IMG/VR virus record: IMGVR_UViG_3300022699_000206 | Coordinates: 1-49,123 of that record | Length of the DNA: 49,123 nucleotides | Direction: 5' to 3' (one strand) | DNA from: a virus | Shown here: positions 25,014 to 32,617 of the stretch, piece after piece | Layout of the letters: each line of letters begins with the position of its first letter | Numbering within the stretch: position 1 is the stretch's first letter | Made by a program: the position numbers and the translations under genes | Notes under the pieces: generated by a model | The model's database searches: none | What the model saw: only the letters and a program-made list of their open reading frames with translations | Told to the model about the DNA's origin: nothing

Positions 25014-25391
25014 ATGCTTTTACCACGCGATGAGGTTGTTGAGGGTGTGCAGGGCGGCAAACTTGAGTTTGAAATTGCCCTTATTGATGAGTACGGCAGG
25101 CCCATTGATACAACCAATTACGATCAGTATAAAGTTTGCATTAAGCAAAGCTCAACCTCAGCCTTTGAAGTGAGCCAAGTAGCGGGGACTAATAACTCCG
25201 TTATGAGCAAAGTAGGGGCGGATATCCTGGGCGTTTTCAATGTGCTCATTGACCCTGCCGATATGGCCAACCTCAAGGATGGCGAAAGGCAGGATATCCA
25301 TTTTGAAATGAGCAATAGCGGGGATACCTCAGATGTGGTTAGGCTTGTTTTTAAGGATAGGCTTGCTATTTTTAAAACTGCCTGTAGCTAA
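25014..25391 (+). CDS. Small beta-rich fibre/baseplate accessory protein
   Basis: 125 residues. The sequence (GKLEFEIALIDEYGRPIDTT, YDQYKVCIKQSSTSAFEVSQ, FNVLIDPADMANLKDGERQD) resembles the N-terminal domain of BppU-like baseplate upper proteins, a beta sandwich that adapts fibres to the baseplate. This is the last gene of the rightward block. Its final 63 bases also encode the end of the convergent nuclease gene. Confidence 0.68.
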   Translation: MLLPRDEVVEGVQGGKLEFEIALIDEYGRPIDTTNYDQYKVCIKQSSTSAFEVSQVAGTNNSVMSKVGADILGVFNVLIDPADMANLKDGERQDIHFEMSNSGDTSDVVRLVFKDRLAIFKTACS

Positions 25392-25718
25392 TTCCATAAG
25401 CGTTGCATAAACCTTTTGCCAGTTTTCAGGGGTGGCCTTAAATGCGAGGCCGCCCGCTTTATCTATAGCGTTTAAATTGTACTCTTGCAGGGGCTCTAAC
25501 TTTGTTTTGGCATCAGGCTTTAACTCAATGGCTACAAAAAGGCCGTTGATGCAGCATAAAAAATCAGGGATGCCCCTGAGCGCTACCATTTGTATCTTTT
25601 TAGCCCAAGTGTTTGGCAAACTATCCAGTGCGCGGGCTACTTTGAGCTTAAATAACGTTTCAGGCTTCATTTTGCCTACGTACCGGCTCAATGCGCTAAC
25701 CTCCGCCATGCCTGGCAT
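25329..25718 (-). CDS. VRR-NUC domain nuclease
   Basis: 129 residues. The core RGIPDFLCCINGLFVAIELK, followed by LEPLQEYNLNAIDKAGG, is the VRR-NUC form of the PD-(D/E)xK fold: Asp of PDF, then E-x-K (ELK), then the Gln helix. These enzymes cut branched DNA or act in phage recombination and packaging preparation. The C-terminus is encoded inside the convergent plus-strand gene. Start ATG 25718 has AAGGG ten bases upstream. Confidence 0.85.
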   Translation of the reverse strand: MPGMAEVSALSRYVGKMKPETLFKLKVARALDSLPNTWAKKIQMVALRGIPDFLCCINGLFVAIELKPDAKTKLEPLQEYNLNAIDKAGGLAFKATPENWQKVYATLMELATGSFKNSKPILKNKPNHI

Positions 25719-25893
25719 AGAGATAGCCCCTTAGCTCATCTGCCACGGCCTCATTTTGCACTTTTAACCAGCAATCATTTTGCACATGCAATTCAACGCG
25801 CTTGCAACGTTTGCAAACTCTATATTTAACAAGTGTAACCGATGTTAGCGTTAGCCATTTATGTTTGAAAAAGAAAAGTAAACACATAGGCAC
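25696..25893 (-). CDS. Small Cys-containing protein
   Basis: 65 residues with a basic, hydrophobic N-terminus (MPMCLLFFFKHKWLTLTSVT) and a CKRCKR pair; the rest is charged. A half zinc-ribbon is possible but there is only one CxxC. GAGGTG lies five bases before the start, and the end overlaps the nuclease start by 23 bases, both supporting a real gene. Confidence 0.6.
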   Translation of the reverse strand: MPMCLLFFFKHKWLTLTSVTLVKYRVCKRCKRVELHVQNDCWLKVQNEAVADELRGYLYARHGGG

Positions 25894-25906
25894 CTCACAT
25901 TAGGGA

Positions 25907-26059
25907 GAGGGTGGGGGCGGCCATGCGCCAAAGCGCATACGCAGGGAGTTTCACCCCATCAGTAAGTTGCCGCCCTTAGGCATTTTGGAGCTTAGCATGC
26001 TCACCCCTTGGCTGCCTGGGCCATCAGCTAACCTGTTACCAGGCTGCAACGCCACCCTC
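25907..26059 (-). other. Potential folded RNA region upstream of the last early genes
   Basis: On the minus strand GAGGGTGG at the 5' side (26059-26052) can pair with CCACCCTC at the 3' side (25914-25907). Inside lie a GCCTGG/CCAGGC stem and a perfect ATGCGC-CAAA-GCGCAT hairpin (25923-25938, written on the plus strand). Together these could form a multi-stem leader before the gene that starts at 25893. The same DNA also contains the 36-residue ORF below, so either use, or both, may be right. I recognise no known riboswitch. Confidence 0.35.
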
Positions 26060-26061
26060 AT
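25951..26061 (-). CDS. 36-residue microprotein, translationally coupled
   Basis: A Gly-rich peptide beginning MRVALQPGNRLADGPGSQGV and ending KGGNLLMG. Its ATG shares bases with the TGA of the gene upstream (ATGA), which is the usual coupling in this block, and it lies where the long gap would otherwise be. No function known. The competing view is that the region acts as a structured RNA. Confidence 0.5.
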   Translation of the reverse strand: MRVALQPGNRLADGPGSQGVSMLSSKMPKGGNLLMG

Positions 26062-26258
26062 ATTTTAGCTATACGTAAATAGCCAATGCCTAAATTAATG
26101 ATAACTACAGTTAGGCTTTTATTAACCTGTACCCCAATATTATACTGCCAACCCCCGCCAAAACGGCCCATGTATGAGTTTTTTGCTCTAACAGTCCAAC
26201 GGCAAGAGTACTTTTTAAAATTAAAAGTTTTATCCTGTATCTTTATAATGCTATACAA
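26058..26258 (-). CDS. Small conserved-type phage protein
   Basis: 66 residues with the pattern FGGGWQYNIGVQVNKS then VVIINLGIGYLRIAKI. This W...G, then hydrophobic INL, then R-I ending is a layout I know from short phage proteins of unknown function. It probably forms a small beta domain. The stop overlaps the next ORF. Confidence 0.65.
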   Translation of the reverse strand: MYSIIKIQDKTFNFKKYSCRWTVRAKNSYMGRFGGGWQYNIGVQVNKSLTVVIINLGIGYLRIAKI

Positions 26259-26262
26259 GTCC

Positions 26263-26460
26263 TCAATCCCCCATGCACCTGCCGCAGTAATCCTTTAAAT
26301 TAGCCAATACATTAGGCTCTAAAGCTATGTGGTGCAAACCCTCTGCCCCTCTATCCGTATAAAGCCAAAATTGGTAGCCATCGTGCCCCACATAAACGCC
26401 ATCGCCTAAGTACCGCACATCCCTTAATTGCTCGCTAATGTGCTCCATGCGCACCCCCAT
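26263..26460 (-). CDS. Small conserved-type phage protein downstream of the polymerase
   Basis: 65 residues: YLGDGVYVGHDGYQFWLYTD and IALEPNVLANLKDYCGRC. Short proteins with the same V-Y-x-G-x-D-G-Y-Q-x-x-L core occur in many tailed phages near replication genes; the function is unknown. The first bases overlap the end of the polymerase gene by 26 bases, with AGGGG before the ATG. Confidence 0.68.
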   Translation of the reverse strand: MGVRMEHISEQLRDVRYLGDGVYVGHDGYQFWLYTDRGAEGLHHIALEPNVLANLKDYCGRCMGD

Positions 26461-28315
26461 TTTTAACCCCTGGTGCCTCGCTGATTTTATCTCCCCAACT
26501 TACAAATGAGTGATCTACCCCGCAGGTTAGAGGTAGATACTTGGGGATGTACGTATTTTCCATGATGCCCTTAAGCTCGGGCACCAGGTTGAATTCATTT
26601 TTATGGATGTAAAAAAAGCACTCATCATGTACTTGCAGCCTGAGGGTTGATTTTCGCCCCTTAAGGCAGTGCTCGCACTCAACCATGGCTTTTTTAACGA
26701 TATCAGCGCAGCCCCCTTGGATAAGGTAGTTGGGGGCTTTGTAGGCGAATTCGGGGTTATCAAACTCATAGCGGCGGCCCGCCCAATTGAAAATAAAACC
26801 GCGCTTTTCTGCCGTGTATATAACCCGCTTAATAAAACGCCAACAATTAGGCAGCCCATTTTTATAATTGCGCATGTATTCGGCAGCCTGATCATAAGAG
26901 CATTTAAGCTTGCGCGCCAAGGCCCTAATACCGCCGCCGTATATAATCATAAAGTTGAGGGTTTTGGCCGGGTACCTATCCACATGCATCATATCGGCAG
27001 TGGCCTGGTGTACATCCAAGCCACCTTTGATTTTTTCAATGAGCCCCATTTCAGCCGCATAGTTTAGCATTAACCGGTATTCCATTTGATCGTAATCAAT
27101 CATAACAAGTACGTAGTCTTTTGGCGGCGGAAACGCACGGCGCACCCGGTATTTTAGGCTCTCGTTTTCCTCCTCTCGCTTTGGCAAATTTTGTAGATTA
27201 GGCTCAGCACTACTCATGCGCCCGGTATCAGTGCCCGCTTGCCGTAAATCACAATGCAAATAATTGCTATCATCCGAAAAGTACAAAAACGACCGGTAAT
27301 AGGTGCCCGCTTTTTTGTTGGCTGAGCGTTGGGCAAGTACCAACTTGGCCGCAGGTGTTTCCATGCCCGCCAAAGCCTCAGCCTTAAAACATGGATTACC
27401 TACCGGAGTTTTGCCCTGCGCCCTGGCCTTTTTAACCATAAGTGCGGTTGGCGGATGGTGCGGATAGGGCTCGCCTATGGCATCAAAAGCTTTTCCAAGC
27501 GCCTTGGGGCTATCCTTAAAATCATGGCCCGTTAGTTTTTTAAACTCATCCTCAGCCTTTTTTTGCTCATTTAACTCATACTCAAGAGCCTCTTTTACAT
27601 AGGCGGGATCAATGAGCGCTCCCCGCCATTCCATATTAAAGCAAACTTTGGTTAGCTCACGCTCGCGGCGCATAAGCTCGCGCACATCACCTATATTTTT
27701 TGGCATAGTGGCAGCCATCGCCTCAATGCGGGCGATTTGGCTAAGGCCCAAGGCGCGGGTTATTTTTGCATCATCTAGGCCATAGGGCACTATCACATCA
27801 AAAGGCACCTTATCATAGTGCTCATTGCGTACCTTTTTTTGCTTGCCAGGTATTTGCACCATATCAAAAAGCTTATGTTTGCTTATGTACTCCTCTACAA
27901 CCTTGTTTTTTTCAAGGCCAATTTCCTTGGCCAAAGCATCAAGGTTATACTGGAAATGTTTGTTATAAACTAAACGGGCTATAGCCTGGGTGCAGTGTAC
28001 AGTGCGCTCAACCTCAATCCCATCAAAGCGCAACATAGCTAAGTCATATTTAGCATTATGCATAAATACAAGCTTGCCCTCATCCTTAAAAATTGGGGCC
28101 AGAACACTCGGATCAGGGAGCACGGCATCATCAGGGGCCTCAGGGTAGGGCTTAAAATTAAAATAAACCGCCCCCTCCTCATCGGCAATGATGATACTAA
28201 AAAGCCTATCGCCATTGTAGGGATGCAGCCCATAAGCCTCGGCATCCGCCGCTATGCTATGGGCCTTGGAAAAACGAGCAATAAGCTCATTTAGATTTTT
28301 TTGATTTGCTAGCAA
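26435..28315 (-). CDS. DNA polymerase, family A, with 3'-5' exonuclease
   Basis: 626 residues from TTG 28315, which has AGGGAT five bases upstream; a TTG at 28336 would add 7 residues but has no ribosome site. Exonuclease domain first: ADAEAYG (Asp and Glu of motif I), HNAKYDLAML (motif II), YGLDDAK (motif III). Polymerase: motif A MIDYDQMEYRL, motif B RYPAKTLNFMIIYG, motif C QVHDECFF. In motif B the residue matching E. coli F762 is Phe. All catalytic residues are present, so this is the replicative polymerase. The N-terminal 5'-nuclease domain of Pol I is absent, as in T7-like enzymes. Confidence 0.95.
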   Translation of the reverse strand: MLANQKNLNELIARFSKAHSIAADAEAYGLHPYNGDRLFSIIIADEEGAVYFNFKPYPEAPDDAVLPDPSVLAPIFKDEGKLVFMHNAKYDLAMLRFDGIEVERTVHCTQAIARLVYNKHFQYNLDALAKEIGLEKNKVVEEYISKHKLFDMVQIPGKQKKVRNEHYDKVPFDVIVPYGLDDAKITRALGLSQIARIEAMAATMPKNIGDVRELMRRERELTKVCFNMEWRGALIDPAYVKEALEYELNEQKKAEDEFKKLTGHDFKDSPKALGKAFDAIGEPYPHHPPTALMVKKARAQGKTPVGNPCFKAEALAGMETPAAKLVLAQRSANKKAGTYYRSFLYFSDDSNYLHCDLRQAGTDTGRMSSAEPNLQNLPKREEENESLKYRVRRAFPPPKDYVLVMIDYDQMEYRLMLNYAAEMGLIEKIKGGLDVHQATADMMHVDRYPAKTLNFMIIYGGGIRALARKLKCSYDQAAEYMRNYKNGLPNCWRFIKRVIYTAEKRGFIFNWAGRRYEFDNPEFAYKAPNYLIQGGCADIVKKAMVECEHCLKGRKSTLRLQVHDECFFYIHKNEFNLVPELKGIMENTYIPKYLPLTCGVDHSFVSWGDKISEAPGVKNGGAHGAH

Positions 28316-28466
28316 GTATATCCCTATGGCAATCAAGGATGTAATCTATATACCGTGCAATGGTTACCCCATGGCGCTTAGCCTCCCGGTCAACCATTTT
28401 TCGATTGACGGTCTTAACCCTCGCGTACACCAGGGCCTCACGTTTCGGCTCATTTAATTCGCGCAT
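28287..28466 (-). CDS. Ribbon-helix-helix-like small protein
   Basis: 59 residues, MRELNEPKREALVYARVKTV then NRKMVDREAKRHGVTIARYI. One strand followed by two helices with a G-V-T/S turn is the layout of Arc/CopG-type DNA-binding proteins, which act as dimers. AAGGAT lies seven bases before the ATG. It overlaps the exonuclease end and the polymerase start in other frames, so the three are coupled. It is one of at least two ribbon-helix-helix proteins in this block. Confidence 0.72.
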   Translation of the reverse strand: MRELNEPKREALVYARVKTVNRKMVDREAKRHGVTIARYIDYILDCHRDILASKSKKSK

Positions 28467-29209
28467 TGTACTATCCTTACTTTAAAATCATCCTTACAAG
28501 CCTTACGCTCCGCATCGGCCTGAAAATCCTTAACCAACTTGGCCCAAACTTTATCGGCCCCATCCCAACGGTACCCCCTGGCCTTGGCCTTATCCACCTG
28601 CTTTTCACCCTCCGGGGCCATATCTTGCCAAGGGGGCAGTGTATCGGCAACAAGGCGCACGTTTGGGCTCTCCGCATACAATTTAACAGTTTCCATATCA
28701 TACTGCCCCATGATGCGCAGCATGGTAAGTACATCAAAAAGGGCGCGGTGCGCAAAGGGGTTTAAAAAACCATGCTCCGCCGCAAGATGAACCAATTTCC
28801 TTGTTTTAATGGCCGGAGGATAGGGGATATCAACAGAGGTATCAGCCCAAAACACCTGGGGCACATCGATACCGAGGCCCTTAAAAGTAGCCTCAATAAA
28901 GCCTCTATCAAACGGAGCGTTATGCGCGGCAACGGCATCGGCCTTGAGCATAAGCTCACGTAGATTGATAAAAGCGGTGCGGTTATCCTCAACGGAAAAT
29001 TCGGCAAGTAGCTCGGGCGTAATACCAGTTAACTGTATAATTTCCTCAGTAAGCGGAGGAGAGCTTTTAAATGTACAGTTAAAGTTAACCATGTACAGGG
29101 GCTTTTTTTCCTCCATATCATATAAAACAGCCCCAACCTCGGTTATACGATCTACCGAGCAATCCAACCCCGTTGTTTCAACATCAATCCCAAGTACACG
29201 TTTTAGCAC
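28454..29209 (-). CDS. DnaQ-like 3'-5' exonuclease
   Basis: 251 residues from GTG 29209, which is preceded by AGGAGGGGAGGC; an ATG at 29251 has no such site. DEDDh fold: GIDVETTGL (motif I Asp/Glu), AHNAPFDRGFIEA (motif II), and HRALFDVLTMLRIM (motif III His and Asp). Resembles the epsilon subunit of Pol III and RNase T. As the polymerase has its own intact exonuclease, this one may act in host DNA turnover or repair. The C-terminal 70 residues (VDKAKARGYRWDGADKVWAK) are an added small domain seen on other phage DnaQ-like proteins. Confidence 0.88.
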   Translation of the reverse strand: MLKRVLGIDVETTGLDCSVDRITEVGAVLYDMEEKKPLYMVNFNCTFKSSPPLTEEIIQLTGITPELLAEFSVEDNRTAFINLRELMLKADAVAAHNAPFDRGFIEATFKGLGIDVPQVFWADTSVDIPYPPAIKTRKLVHLAAEHGFLNPFAHRALFDVLTMLRIMGQYDMETVKLYAESPNVRLVADTLPPWQDMAPEGEKQVDKAKARGYRWDGADKVWAKLVKDFQADAERKACKDDFKVRIVQCAN

Positions 29210-29396
29210 CGCCTCCCCTCCTAATATTGCGCATGCGCATTTTATGCTCATGCCGTTTTATATGCGCATCAACCGCTTGCGCTACAAACTCACTGAAACT
29301 TTTCACTCCCATCTCAAGGCGCGCAAGCTCAGCCTTTTGCCTTAGCTCAGGATTGATGTAAATATTTACACGCTTGCATGCGTATGGGTCGTACAC
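29184..29396 (-). CDS. Ribbon-helix-helix-like protein
   Basis: 70 residues: KRVNIYINPELRQKAELARL then GVKSFSEFVAQAVDAHIKRH. The strand-helix-helix pattern with the SFSEFVAQAV second helix is typical of CopG/MetJ-type regulators or antitoxins. No toxin gene is evident next to it, so a transcription role is more likely. GTG start with AGGAGG eight bases before it. Confidence 0.78.
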   Translation of the reverse strand: MYDPYACKRVNIYINPELRQKAELARLEMGVKSFSEFVAQAVDAHIKRHEHKMRMRNIRRGGGAKTCTWD

Positions 29397-29599
29397 TGCA
29401 TGGCCCTCCTAAGCTTTAAAGCTTTTGATTTACTGCGCCTTGGCACATCATTACGGGCTAAAATATTTAAAATAGTCATATGGGCGCAGCCAAGGCGGCG
29501 GCCTATCGTATGCGAGCTATACCCCTCATCATAAAGCCGCAAAACTTCTTTTTCATTTATATTTATGTGCCGGTATCCCGAGCCTGGGCCTCCCATCAC
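29366..29599 (-). CDS. Helix-turn-helix protein
   Basis: 77 residues. KEVLRLYDEGYSSHTIGRRL followed by GCAHMTILNILARNDV is a classic resolvase-like helix-turn-helix with basic flanks (PRRSKSKALKLRR). It probably binds DNA as a small regulator. ATGs at 29599 and 29596 are both possible. The four-base overlap with the upstream gene supports a coupled start. Confidence 0.78.
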   Translation of the reverse strand: MMGGPGSGYRHININEKEVLRLYDEGYSSHTIGRRLGCAHMTILNILARNDVPRRSKSKALKLRRAMQCTTHTHASV

Positions 29600-29802
29600 T
29601 CACCCCCTCTACCTAAAATATGGCGTACTTTGTAGCCTTGTAGTTGGCCGCTACAGGTTTGGTAATCCATGCGGCACTCGCCCCAGGCTTGTTTTAATTG
29701 CTGGGCCTGGGCACGCTCCTCATCCACCAGGCTTAAAATATAATTGGCCCATATCGCCCCACATGAGGCCACTATGAGCCAAAACAAAGTTACCCTACTC
29801 AT
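29596..29802 (-). CDS. Small single-span membrane protein
   Basis: 68 residues: an N-terminal hydrophobic segment (VTLFWLIVASCGAIWANYIL) and a soluble part with two Cys (CRMDYQTCSGQ). The topology would place the rest outside the cytoplasm, in the periplasm if N-in. Function unknown. The start lies in AGGGTCGTTAATATG, the same leader seen at 624, 4639 and 35159. Confidence 0.68.
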   Translation of the reverse strand: MSRVTLFWLIVASCGAIWANYILSLVDEERAQAQQLKQAWGECRMDYQTCSGQLQGYKVRHILGRGGE

Positions 29803-29820
29803 ATTAACGACCCTCTTAAC

Positions 29821-30060
29821 TTAATAACGCTCCGAGTACTCCCCGATACTGGCCATAGCATCGCGGCCATCGCGGTTGAGCTTATTACAATCTGTTACGG
29901 CCTGTAGCTGCATGCAAAAATCAAAATGGCTATCGGGCAGCGCCCCCAAGGTGTTAAAAAATTCGCATTGCTCTCCCGAAGTCATGGCCCAAAAACAACG
30001 TGCCAACTCATCAGGCTTTAACTCAATATTTAGCATCATCTCAATTTTGCGCTGTAACAT
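29821..30060 (-). CDS. Small conserved-type phage protein
   Basis: 79 residues. The stretch TSGEQCEFFNTLGALP followed by FDFCMQLQAVTDCNKLNRDG is one I associate with small proteins of unknown function in other tailed phages. Mainly helical, three Cys that do not form a zinc motif. GGAG nine bases before ATG 30060. Confidence 0.68.
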   Translation of the reverse strand: MLQRKIEMMLNIELKPDELARCFWAMTSGEQCEFFNTLGALPDSHFDFCMQLQAVTDCNKLNRDGRDAMASIGEYSERY

Positions 30061-30157
30061 ATCCGGCTCCGCTTAACCGAGGCGGCGGGCAATAGGCCCG
30101 CACGCCCCTTGCATCGCAATGCAGCTAATGAGTACTGCCTAACTAGCTGCCTGAATA

Positions 30158-30997
30158 CTAAAACTCATCGCCATCATTGGCCTTGCCTTGCTCCACCTGG
30201 GGCTCATCGTTTGCCGCGATATCACCCAAATCATCATCCTCATGCACCTTAACGCCCCCTGTTTTAGCCATTTTGGCCCATTCATATACAGCGGCGCGCT
30301 CGGCCTCGGTAGTTTCCCTGCCCTTTTTAACGTTGTACAAAAACCAATTCCCTTTTTCATTTTTGGTTTTTTCACTGCCAAAAATGTAGGTTTTAAAAGG
30401 TAAAAAGCTGCCCTTGTTTGTTTTGTAGCGGGTGCGAAACATCTTAGCCGCTGAAACGGTATGGGTAGTAAGCATTTTGCCAACCTTGAAATTGGTTGAG
30501 GAAAAGCTCATCATGCGCGGCAAGGCGTCCAACTCATTTGGCAGCATTACATAGTAATTCCATGTGATAAAGCACATAAGCATTTCGCCATCAATCTCAA
30601 CCTCTCTAAGGCGCTTGTTTTCCCATTCGATTGTATCCTTATCATAGGGCATTTCCTTGATAAAAAGCGGCTTGCCGCCCCCAGGCTGGGCCTTAAACAG
30701 CCGAAAACTTTTGTAGCGGTGAAAAGGTATAACCTCCAACTCTTGGCCGTTATCCGCCAATAAATCGGCCTCAAGGCTGCCAACAATTTGGCCGGGCGTA
30801 GCTTTTTCTTGCTCTACAAGAGAGCTTTGGCCCTGCATAAGCAGGATACGGCTAATCATGATATCAGATGAGGTTAGCGCCTCATCCTCATCATCATACA
30901 AATCAGCCACATCCTTATCGGTGTTAGCCAACTGCGCCGTTTCCTTACGCGCTACCGCTGTTTCCGTTGTTTTTTTGGTTTGCGTTTTTTTAGCCAT
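30158..30997 (-). CDS. Conserved-type phage replication-region protein
   Basis: 279 residues. The N-terminal 40 residues are basic then acidic and probably disordered. The core starts with SSDIMISRILLMQGQSSLVE and includes EADLLADNGQELEVIPFHRY and LPRMMSFSSTNFKVGKMLTT. Proteins with this core are common near polymerase and helicase genes of tailed phages. A single-stranded DNA binding or recombination role is plausible but unproven. The acidic C-terminus (ANDEPQVEQGKANDGDEF) resembles the tail by which SSB proteins bind partners. Confidence 0.7.
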   Translation of the reverse strand: MAKKTQTKKTTETAVARKETAQLANTDKDVADLYDDEDEALTSSDIMISRILLMQGQSSLVEQEKATPGQIVGSLEADLLADNGQELEVIPFHRYKSFRLFKAQPGGGKPLFIKEMPYDKDTIEWENKRLREVEIDGEMLMCFITWNYYVMLPNELDALPRMMSFSSTNFKVGKMLTTHTVSAAKMFRTRYKTNKGSFLPFKTYIFGSEKTKNEKGNWFLYNVKKGRETTEAERAAVYEWAKMAKTGGVKVHEDDDLGDIAANDEPQVEQGKANDGDEF

Positions 30998-31037
30998 CGT
31001 TTCATTGCTCCTATATACGCGGGCTCAATTGCCCATA

Positions 31038-31277
31038 TCAATTTTGAAAATAAAGCTGGTCAACATAAGTTTTTATGAATTCAGCCTTTGAGATATTTGA
31101 ATTGTATAGGCACCCTTGTATACCCATGGTCAAAGCCGCAAGCATTTTTGCTGCCGACATGGGCCTACTAGGCAGTACAACGCAATCATTGCTCGCTTGC
31201 AACGTAAGCTCAGAGCTACGCTCAACCAATTCAAATAAAACATCGGGCTCTTTAATAAGCGTATATTCACTACTCAT
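31038..31277 (-). CDS. Small helical phage protein
   Basis: 79 residues from ATG 31277, whose bases are interleaved with the stop of the upstream gene; GAGGG lies nine bases upstream. An ATG at 31283 is also possible. The protein is mixed helical (SSEYTLIKEPDVLFELVERS; KMLAALTMGIQGCLYN). Family unknown. Upstream codons of the same frame to 31424 overlap another gene and are not used. Confidence 0.62.
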   Translation of the reverse strand: MSSEYTLIKEPDVLFELVERSSELTLQASNDCVVLPSRPMSAAKMLAALTMGIQGCLYNSNISKAEFIKTYVDQLYFQN

Positions 31278-31449
31278 TTTCATTGCCCTCATCCGATTTA
31301 CTCGCCTCAACCGCACGCCCTTGCCGTTTAGCCTTGGCCATGGCGCGGGCCTCACTCTCTTTATTGTTGGGCGTGTAGGTATAGCAAGCCCCCTCAGCCC
31401 CCCATTTCCAACCGGGCTTGCCATCTTTTTGGCATTGTTTTAAAGGCAT
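31270..31449 (-). CDS. Small conserved-type phage protein (KPGYKWG-like)
   Basis: 59 residues, MPLKQCQKDGKPGWKWGAEG then ACYTYTPNN. The K-D-G-K-P-G-[YW]-K-[WY]-G ... CYTY pattern followed by a basic helix (EARAMAKAKRQGRAVE) is a frequent short protein in phages with large minus-strand gene sets. Function unknown; it may bind a partner protein by its Cys-containing beta hairpin. Overlaps neighbours at both ends. Confidence 0.75.
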   Translation of the reverse strand: MPLKQCQKDGKPGWKWGAEGACYTYTPNNKESEARAMAKAKRQGRAVEASKSDEGNENE

Positions 31450-31700
31450 TTTTTAACCTCCTCATCAATCAACCTTGTAATGTATTGGGGTATATCCTTG
31501 GGCGGTTTGTACTCACGCATGTAGGTTATGCGCCCGCGCCGCCAATTGAAAACGTACCTAACTCCGCGCTTTTCGTCTATGAGCCACCCCAAAAAGTAAC
31601 GACCCTCTTCATCTACTTTATTGGGGCGCTCATAGAGCAATATACGCCATTTTTTATTGGCGCTGTAAGCCAGCCTATCCGCCCATTCAAGTAGGCTCAT
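31440..31700 (-). CDS. Small beta-rich phage protein
   Basis: 86 residues from ATG 31700. The segments WRILLYERPNKVDEEGRYFL, GWLIDEKRGVRYVFNWRRGR form strands of a small domain; ends with a helix. An ATG at 31724 is open but has no ribosome site. Function unknown. Start and stop both overlap neighbours. Confidence 0.62.
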   Translation of the reverse strand: MSLLEWADRLAYSANKKWRILLYERPNKVDEEGRYFLGWLIDEKRGVRYVFNWRRGRITYMREYKPPKDIPQYITRLIDEEVKKCL

Positions 31701-31920
31701 TGCAAGTGGCCCCCATAGTTTCAAGAGCCGAAACAGTAAGGGAAATTTCAGCGAGCAAAAAGGCTACCCGCTTACCTCCCTCCTCTTGCAAAAAACTATC
31801 ATCCTGAAGTAAATCAGCATGCGTTTCCCTAATATACTCATGGGCGGCCCTGAGCGTTTCATTGGCCTTAGCGCTAACGCGTAAAAGCCTTTTATGCGCG
31901 CTGCCTGGAAATTCCATCAT
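31687..31920 (-). CDS. Small helical phage protein
   Basis: 77 residues, MMEFPGSAHKRLLRVSAKAN then ETLRAAHEYIRETHADLLQD. All helical. Starts considered: ATG at 31929, 31920 and 31917; the GGTGAG just upstream favours one of the last two. A ten-codon ORF with a strong GGAGG site runs just ahead and ends in TGA one base before ATG 31920, so reinitiation is possible. Function unknown. Confidence 0.58.
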   Translation of the reverse strand: MMEFPGSAHKRLLRVSAKANETLRAAHEYIRETHADLLQDDSFLQEEGGKRVAFLLAEISLTVSALETMGATCNEPT

Positions 31921-31957
31921 CTCACCCATCAATAATGCGCATGATATGTTGCATAGC

Positions 31958-32371
31958 TTAACCTCCACGGATGCCCAAAGTTTGCCGCATATCGCAAATT
32001 GCCCCTGGGATGCCCTCAAACTCCTCCCCGCGCTCATTGGCGGCCTTTTCCTCCGCCTCATAAAAACTGGTAAGGCTGCGATGATTAAAAGTAACGTTAG
32101 CCGTGTACCAATCGGGGGCGCGCTCTTTTATCCAGTTAAACATTTTAAATTTCAATTCACGCTCTTTAGGCACTGTAACAATAGCCATATCACGCACGTA
32201 AATAGTAGCGCCCGCTGCCTTGTAGGTGCGGCTATCCTCATCACGGCTCAATAATGTGGCGAGCACATCAGCGCGCAAATCCTTAACCTCACGCTCAAGA
32301 GCCTTGAGGGCCTTGTTTTTCTCAACTAGGGTTTTGCACTTTTGATCAAAGTGCTCAAGTGTTGTTTCCAT
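31958..32371 (-). CDS. Phage protein with coiled-coil N-terminus
   Basis: 137 residues. Residues 10-40 are a coiled coil (CKTLVEKNKALKALEREVKD). The rest has TIYVRDMAIVTVPKERELKF, then KERAPDWYTANVTFNHRSLT. Proteins with a short coiled coil followed by this kind of strand and the [YF]-x-E pattern are common in the replication region of phages; no role is established that I can name. Confidence 0.68.
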   Translation of the reverse strand: METTLEHFDQKCKTLVEKNKALKALEREVKDLRADVLATLLSRDEDSRTYKAAGATIYVRDMAIVTVPKERELKFKMFNWIKERAPDWYTANVTFNHRSLTSFYEAEEKAANERGEEFEGIPGAICDMRQTLGIRGG

Positions 32372-32382
32372 TTGTTTCGCTC

Positions 32383-32616
32383 CTATTTATTTTCACCATT
32401 TAAAGCAAGTATCAAGCTCTCCGCCGCAGCCACGGCCCATTCAGCCTGGCCCTCAGCGCCGTAATGCTGCCTCACATCGGCAGCCACGGATGCAGCCATC
32501 AGTTTGCATGCAAAATATTCCCGTTTAGTAAGGCCCTCGCACTCCTCAGATAAAGGCTCTCCGCCGCTTGTAAAAGAGGGAAAAGCAAAGCCATCTCCAT
32601 CAGTTTTGTTAGCCAT
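32383..32616 (-). CDS. Small conserved-type phage protein
   Basis: 77 residues from ATG 32616, with AGGAG eight bases upstream. The motif GLTKREYFACKLMAASVAAD followed by WAVAAAESLILAL is one I know from many phages: a helix with R-[ED]-Y-F-A-x-K then a second helix with A-x-A-E/D. Function unknown. An earlier in-frame ATG at 32646 falls inside the upstream gene. Confidence 0.72.
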   Translation of the reverse strand: MANKTDGDGFAFPSFTSGGEPLSEECEGLTKREYFACKLMAASVAADVRQHYGAEGQAEWAVAAAESLILALNGENK

Positions 32617-32617
32617 C

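Noticed and set aside
29184-29599. Toxin-antitoxin pair formed by the ribbon-helix-helix and HTH proteins
   Set aside because: Neither protein nor any direct neighbour looks like a toxin; both look like small DNA-binding proteins within the replication operon.
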